A stretch of 31,294 nt of DNA from the NCBI GenBank assembly GCA_964575185.1, contig CAZNPW010000034.1:1-31294 (forward strand), read 5' to 3'. Positions within the stretch are counted from its first letter, which is position 1. Every line of letters starts with the position of its first letter. Below the pieces are notes generated by a model. The model was not told where the DNA came from. It was given only the letters and a program-made list of their open reading frames with translations, and made no database searches. This DNA is from CAZNPW01 sp964575185. GTDB lineage: Bacteria > Pseudomonadota > Alphaproteobacteria > Rhodobacterales > Rhodobacteraceae. A program made the position numbers and the translations under genes. Positions 30,460 through 31,294 of the stretch are shown one piece after another.

Positions 30460-30660
30460 GATGTCGCATCCTTCCGTCGTTGCGGCGGGCCGCCGTCGTG
30501 CCCCGATGCGGCCGGGGTCGCACGGCGGGCCGGTGCCGGCCTTGATCTGGATCAAGGGCGACGCGCGCCGGATCGGTCAGGTCGGAGGGATGTGCGGACG
30601 CATCGCCATGACGCCGACGGCCCCTCCGCGCGCGGCTTGCGCACCGCGCAGCGACGCCCG
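30284..30660. other. 377-base divergent regulatory region between the epimerase operon and the MFS gene
   Basis: Contains the FNR-type palindrome at 30542-30555 and two small ORFs that end at the flanking starts (30459-30280 minus; 30608-30664 plus, 18 codons, overlapping the MFS ATG as ATGA). I see no other gene, and no clear -10 hexamers at the distance expected from the FNR box. Confidence 0.5.
30540..30557. promoter_or_regulatory. FNR/FnrL-type binding site
   Basis: CCTTGATC-TG-GATCAAGG, an 18-base perfect palindrome containing TTGAT-N4-ATCAA (30542-30555), the consensus of FNR/FnrL/Anr oxygen-sensing activators. It lies between divergent units: about 90 bases upstream of the small leader ORF, 259 upstream of the epimerase start and 105 upstream of the MFS start. 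Which gene it controls is not settled by sequence, but activation under low oxygen is the usual effect. Confidence 0.8.
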
Positions 30661-30664
30661 ATGA
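30608..30664 (+). CDS. Possible 18-codon leader peptide ahead of the MFS gene
   Basis: The frame MTPTAPPRAACAPRSDAR ends with TGA at 30662-30664, overlapping the MFS ATG at 30661. GGAGGG at 30583-30588 is about 19 bases from this ATG, too far to be ideal. The MFS start lacks its own Shine-Dalgarno, which favours coupling, but a chance frame is equally likely. The first 27 bases also resemble the MFS start (22 of 27 identical). Confidence 0.2.
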   Translation: MTPTAPPRAACAPRSDAR

Positions 30665-31294
30665 TGCCGACGGCCGTGCCGCCCGCGCCGCCACCCCGCG
30701 CCGCGCCCTGCGTCCTGCCGGTACTGATGCTGGCGGTGTTCGTCGTGTCGGCGGGCTTCGGCATCCTGTTGCCGCGCCTGCCCGCGCTCGCGGCGGCGCT
30801 CTTGGGCGAGGGTGCGACACCCGCGGCCGTCTCGCGGACGACCGGCCTGCTGACGGCGCTCTACATGGGCGCGGTGGTGCTGGGCGCGCCGGTGTGGGGA
30901 CGGCTTTCGGACCGGTGGGGGCGGCGCCCGGTCCTGCTGATCGGGCTATCGGGGTTCGGCGCGACGATGATCGCCTTCGCCGTCTGGGGCTCGCTTGTGG
31001 CGGTGGCGGCGGAGCGCGCGCTGAGCGGCGTCTTCGCGGCGGCGATCACCCCGGTGGCGCTGGCCGCTGCCGCCGACATTCCCGCGGGCACGGCGGCGCT
31101 GGGGCGCAGGCTGTCGTTCGTCAGCATGGCGGGGGTCGGCGGGTTCCTGGCTGGCCCGACAATCGGCCTCGCGCTTGCCGGGGGGCTGGCCGGCCCGCCG
31201 GGGTCGCTGGCCGTGCCGCTGGCCGCGACCGGGGGGCTGGCGCTCGCCGCGGCGGTGGCCGTCGCGCTGGTGCTGCCACCGCGCGCGCGCGCCC
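30661..31294 (+). CDS. MFS transporter (3' part beyond the window)
   Basis: About 211 residues are visible to the right edge with no stop, so the C-terminal half lies outside. After a Pro/Ala-rich start (MMPTAVPPAPPP), TM1 is about residues 19-37 (LPVLMLAVFVVSAGFGILL). The MFS motif A between TM2 and TM3 is clear: GAPVWGRLSDRWGRRPVLLI. At least five further hydrophobic segments follow (GLSGFGATMIAFAVWG, ALSGVFAAAITPVALAAAAD, SMAGVGGFLAGPTIGLALAGG, LAATGGLALAAAVAVALVL). The start is one of two adjacent ATGs (30661 or 30664), and no Shine-Dalgarno is visible; the 18-codon upstream ORF may provide coupling. Substrate unknown; drug/H+ antiporter-like by motif. Confidence 0.9.
   Translation, partial: MMPTAVPPAPPPRAAPCVLPVLMLAVFVVSAGFGILLPRLPALAAALLGEGATPAAVSRTTGLLTALYMGAVVLGAPVWGRLSDRWGRRPVLLIGLSGFGATMIAFAVWGSLVAVAAERALSGVFAAAITPVALAAAADIPAGTAALGRRLSFVSMAGVGGFLAGPTIGLALAGGLAGPPGSLAVPLAATGGLALAAAVAVALVLPPRARA

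Overview
This is a very GC-rich chromosomal window from an alphaproteobacterium, most likely a high-GC member of the Rhodobacteraceae (Rhodobacterales). The assignment is my inference. It rests on an aa3-type cytochrome oxidase subunit IV of the alphaproteobacterial kind, COQ9, a long-chain polyprenyl diphosphate synthase (ubiquinone-10 type), ETF-ubiquinone oxidoreductase, phaAB, a perfect FNR/FnrL box, and gene neighbourhoods (ybbP-ybbA/tesA, tlpA/argH/small lipoprotein) that I remember from that family. No rRNA, tRNA, insertion sequence, prophage or CRISPR was seen.

Layout. 1-4454: ABC exporter pair (permease cut by the left edge, ATPase), divergent TesA-like esterase, then an Lrp/AsnC regulator divergent from alanine dehydrogenase with repeated TTGCGCC-like half-sites between them. 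4455-6010: MscL, a YghU-type glutathione transferase and ribosomal protein S21. 6106-8746: COQ9, a quinone oxidoreductase-like protein and the tRNA threonylcarbamoyl-AMP synthase. 9047-12313: CoxIV, a lipoprotein, mobA, a mobB fused to a second domain, and a GNAT acetyltransferase. 12366-17285: a membrane protein coupled to greA, ETF-QO, and a secreted TPR protein. 17275-20429: ispE, polyprenyl synthase, DUF2007 protein, a TrmN6-like methyltransferase and a YdcH-like small protein. 20433-24216: DMT transporter, phaB, phaA and an EAL-domain protein. 24312-26551: TlpA-like thioredoxin, argH and a 43-residue lipoprotein.

26552 to the right edge looks accessory. Three tightly packed minus-strand genes encode an NAD-type epimerase/SDR, a large membrane protein and a membrane-anchored monohaem cytochrome c. 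The large protein carries three tandem heavy-metal-binding zinc-ribbon-like domains, a His/Met-rich linker, a VKOR-like core with a CxxC pair and SPW-like segments. The last gene, an MFS transporter, is divergent and runs off the window. A perfect FNR-type palindrome (30542-30555) sits between the two transcription units. This operon is the best candidate for an under-described system: it combines metal capture, thiol/disulfide or quinone redox chemistry and a cytochrome, with a likely oxygen-responsive switch.

How the genes relate. Several genes serve respiration and quinones: ispE for isoprenoid precursors, the polyprenyl synthase for the quinone tail, COQ9 for ring modification, ETF-QO and the quinone oxidoreductase as users, and CoxIV in the terminal oxidase. 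phaA/phaB form the first two steps of polyhydroxybutyrate synthesis. mobA/mobB finish the molybdopterin cofactor. Intergenic gaps carry many perfect inverted repeats. The most notable are a 126-nt nested inverted repeat between argH and the small lipoprotein, and two abutting AT-rich palindromes downstream of phaB.
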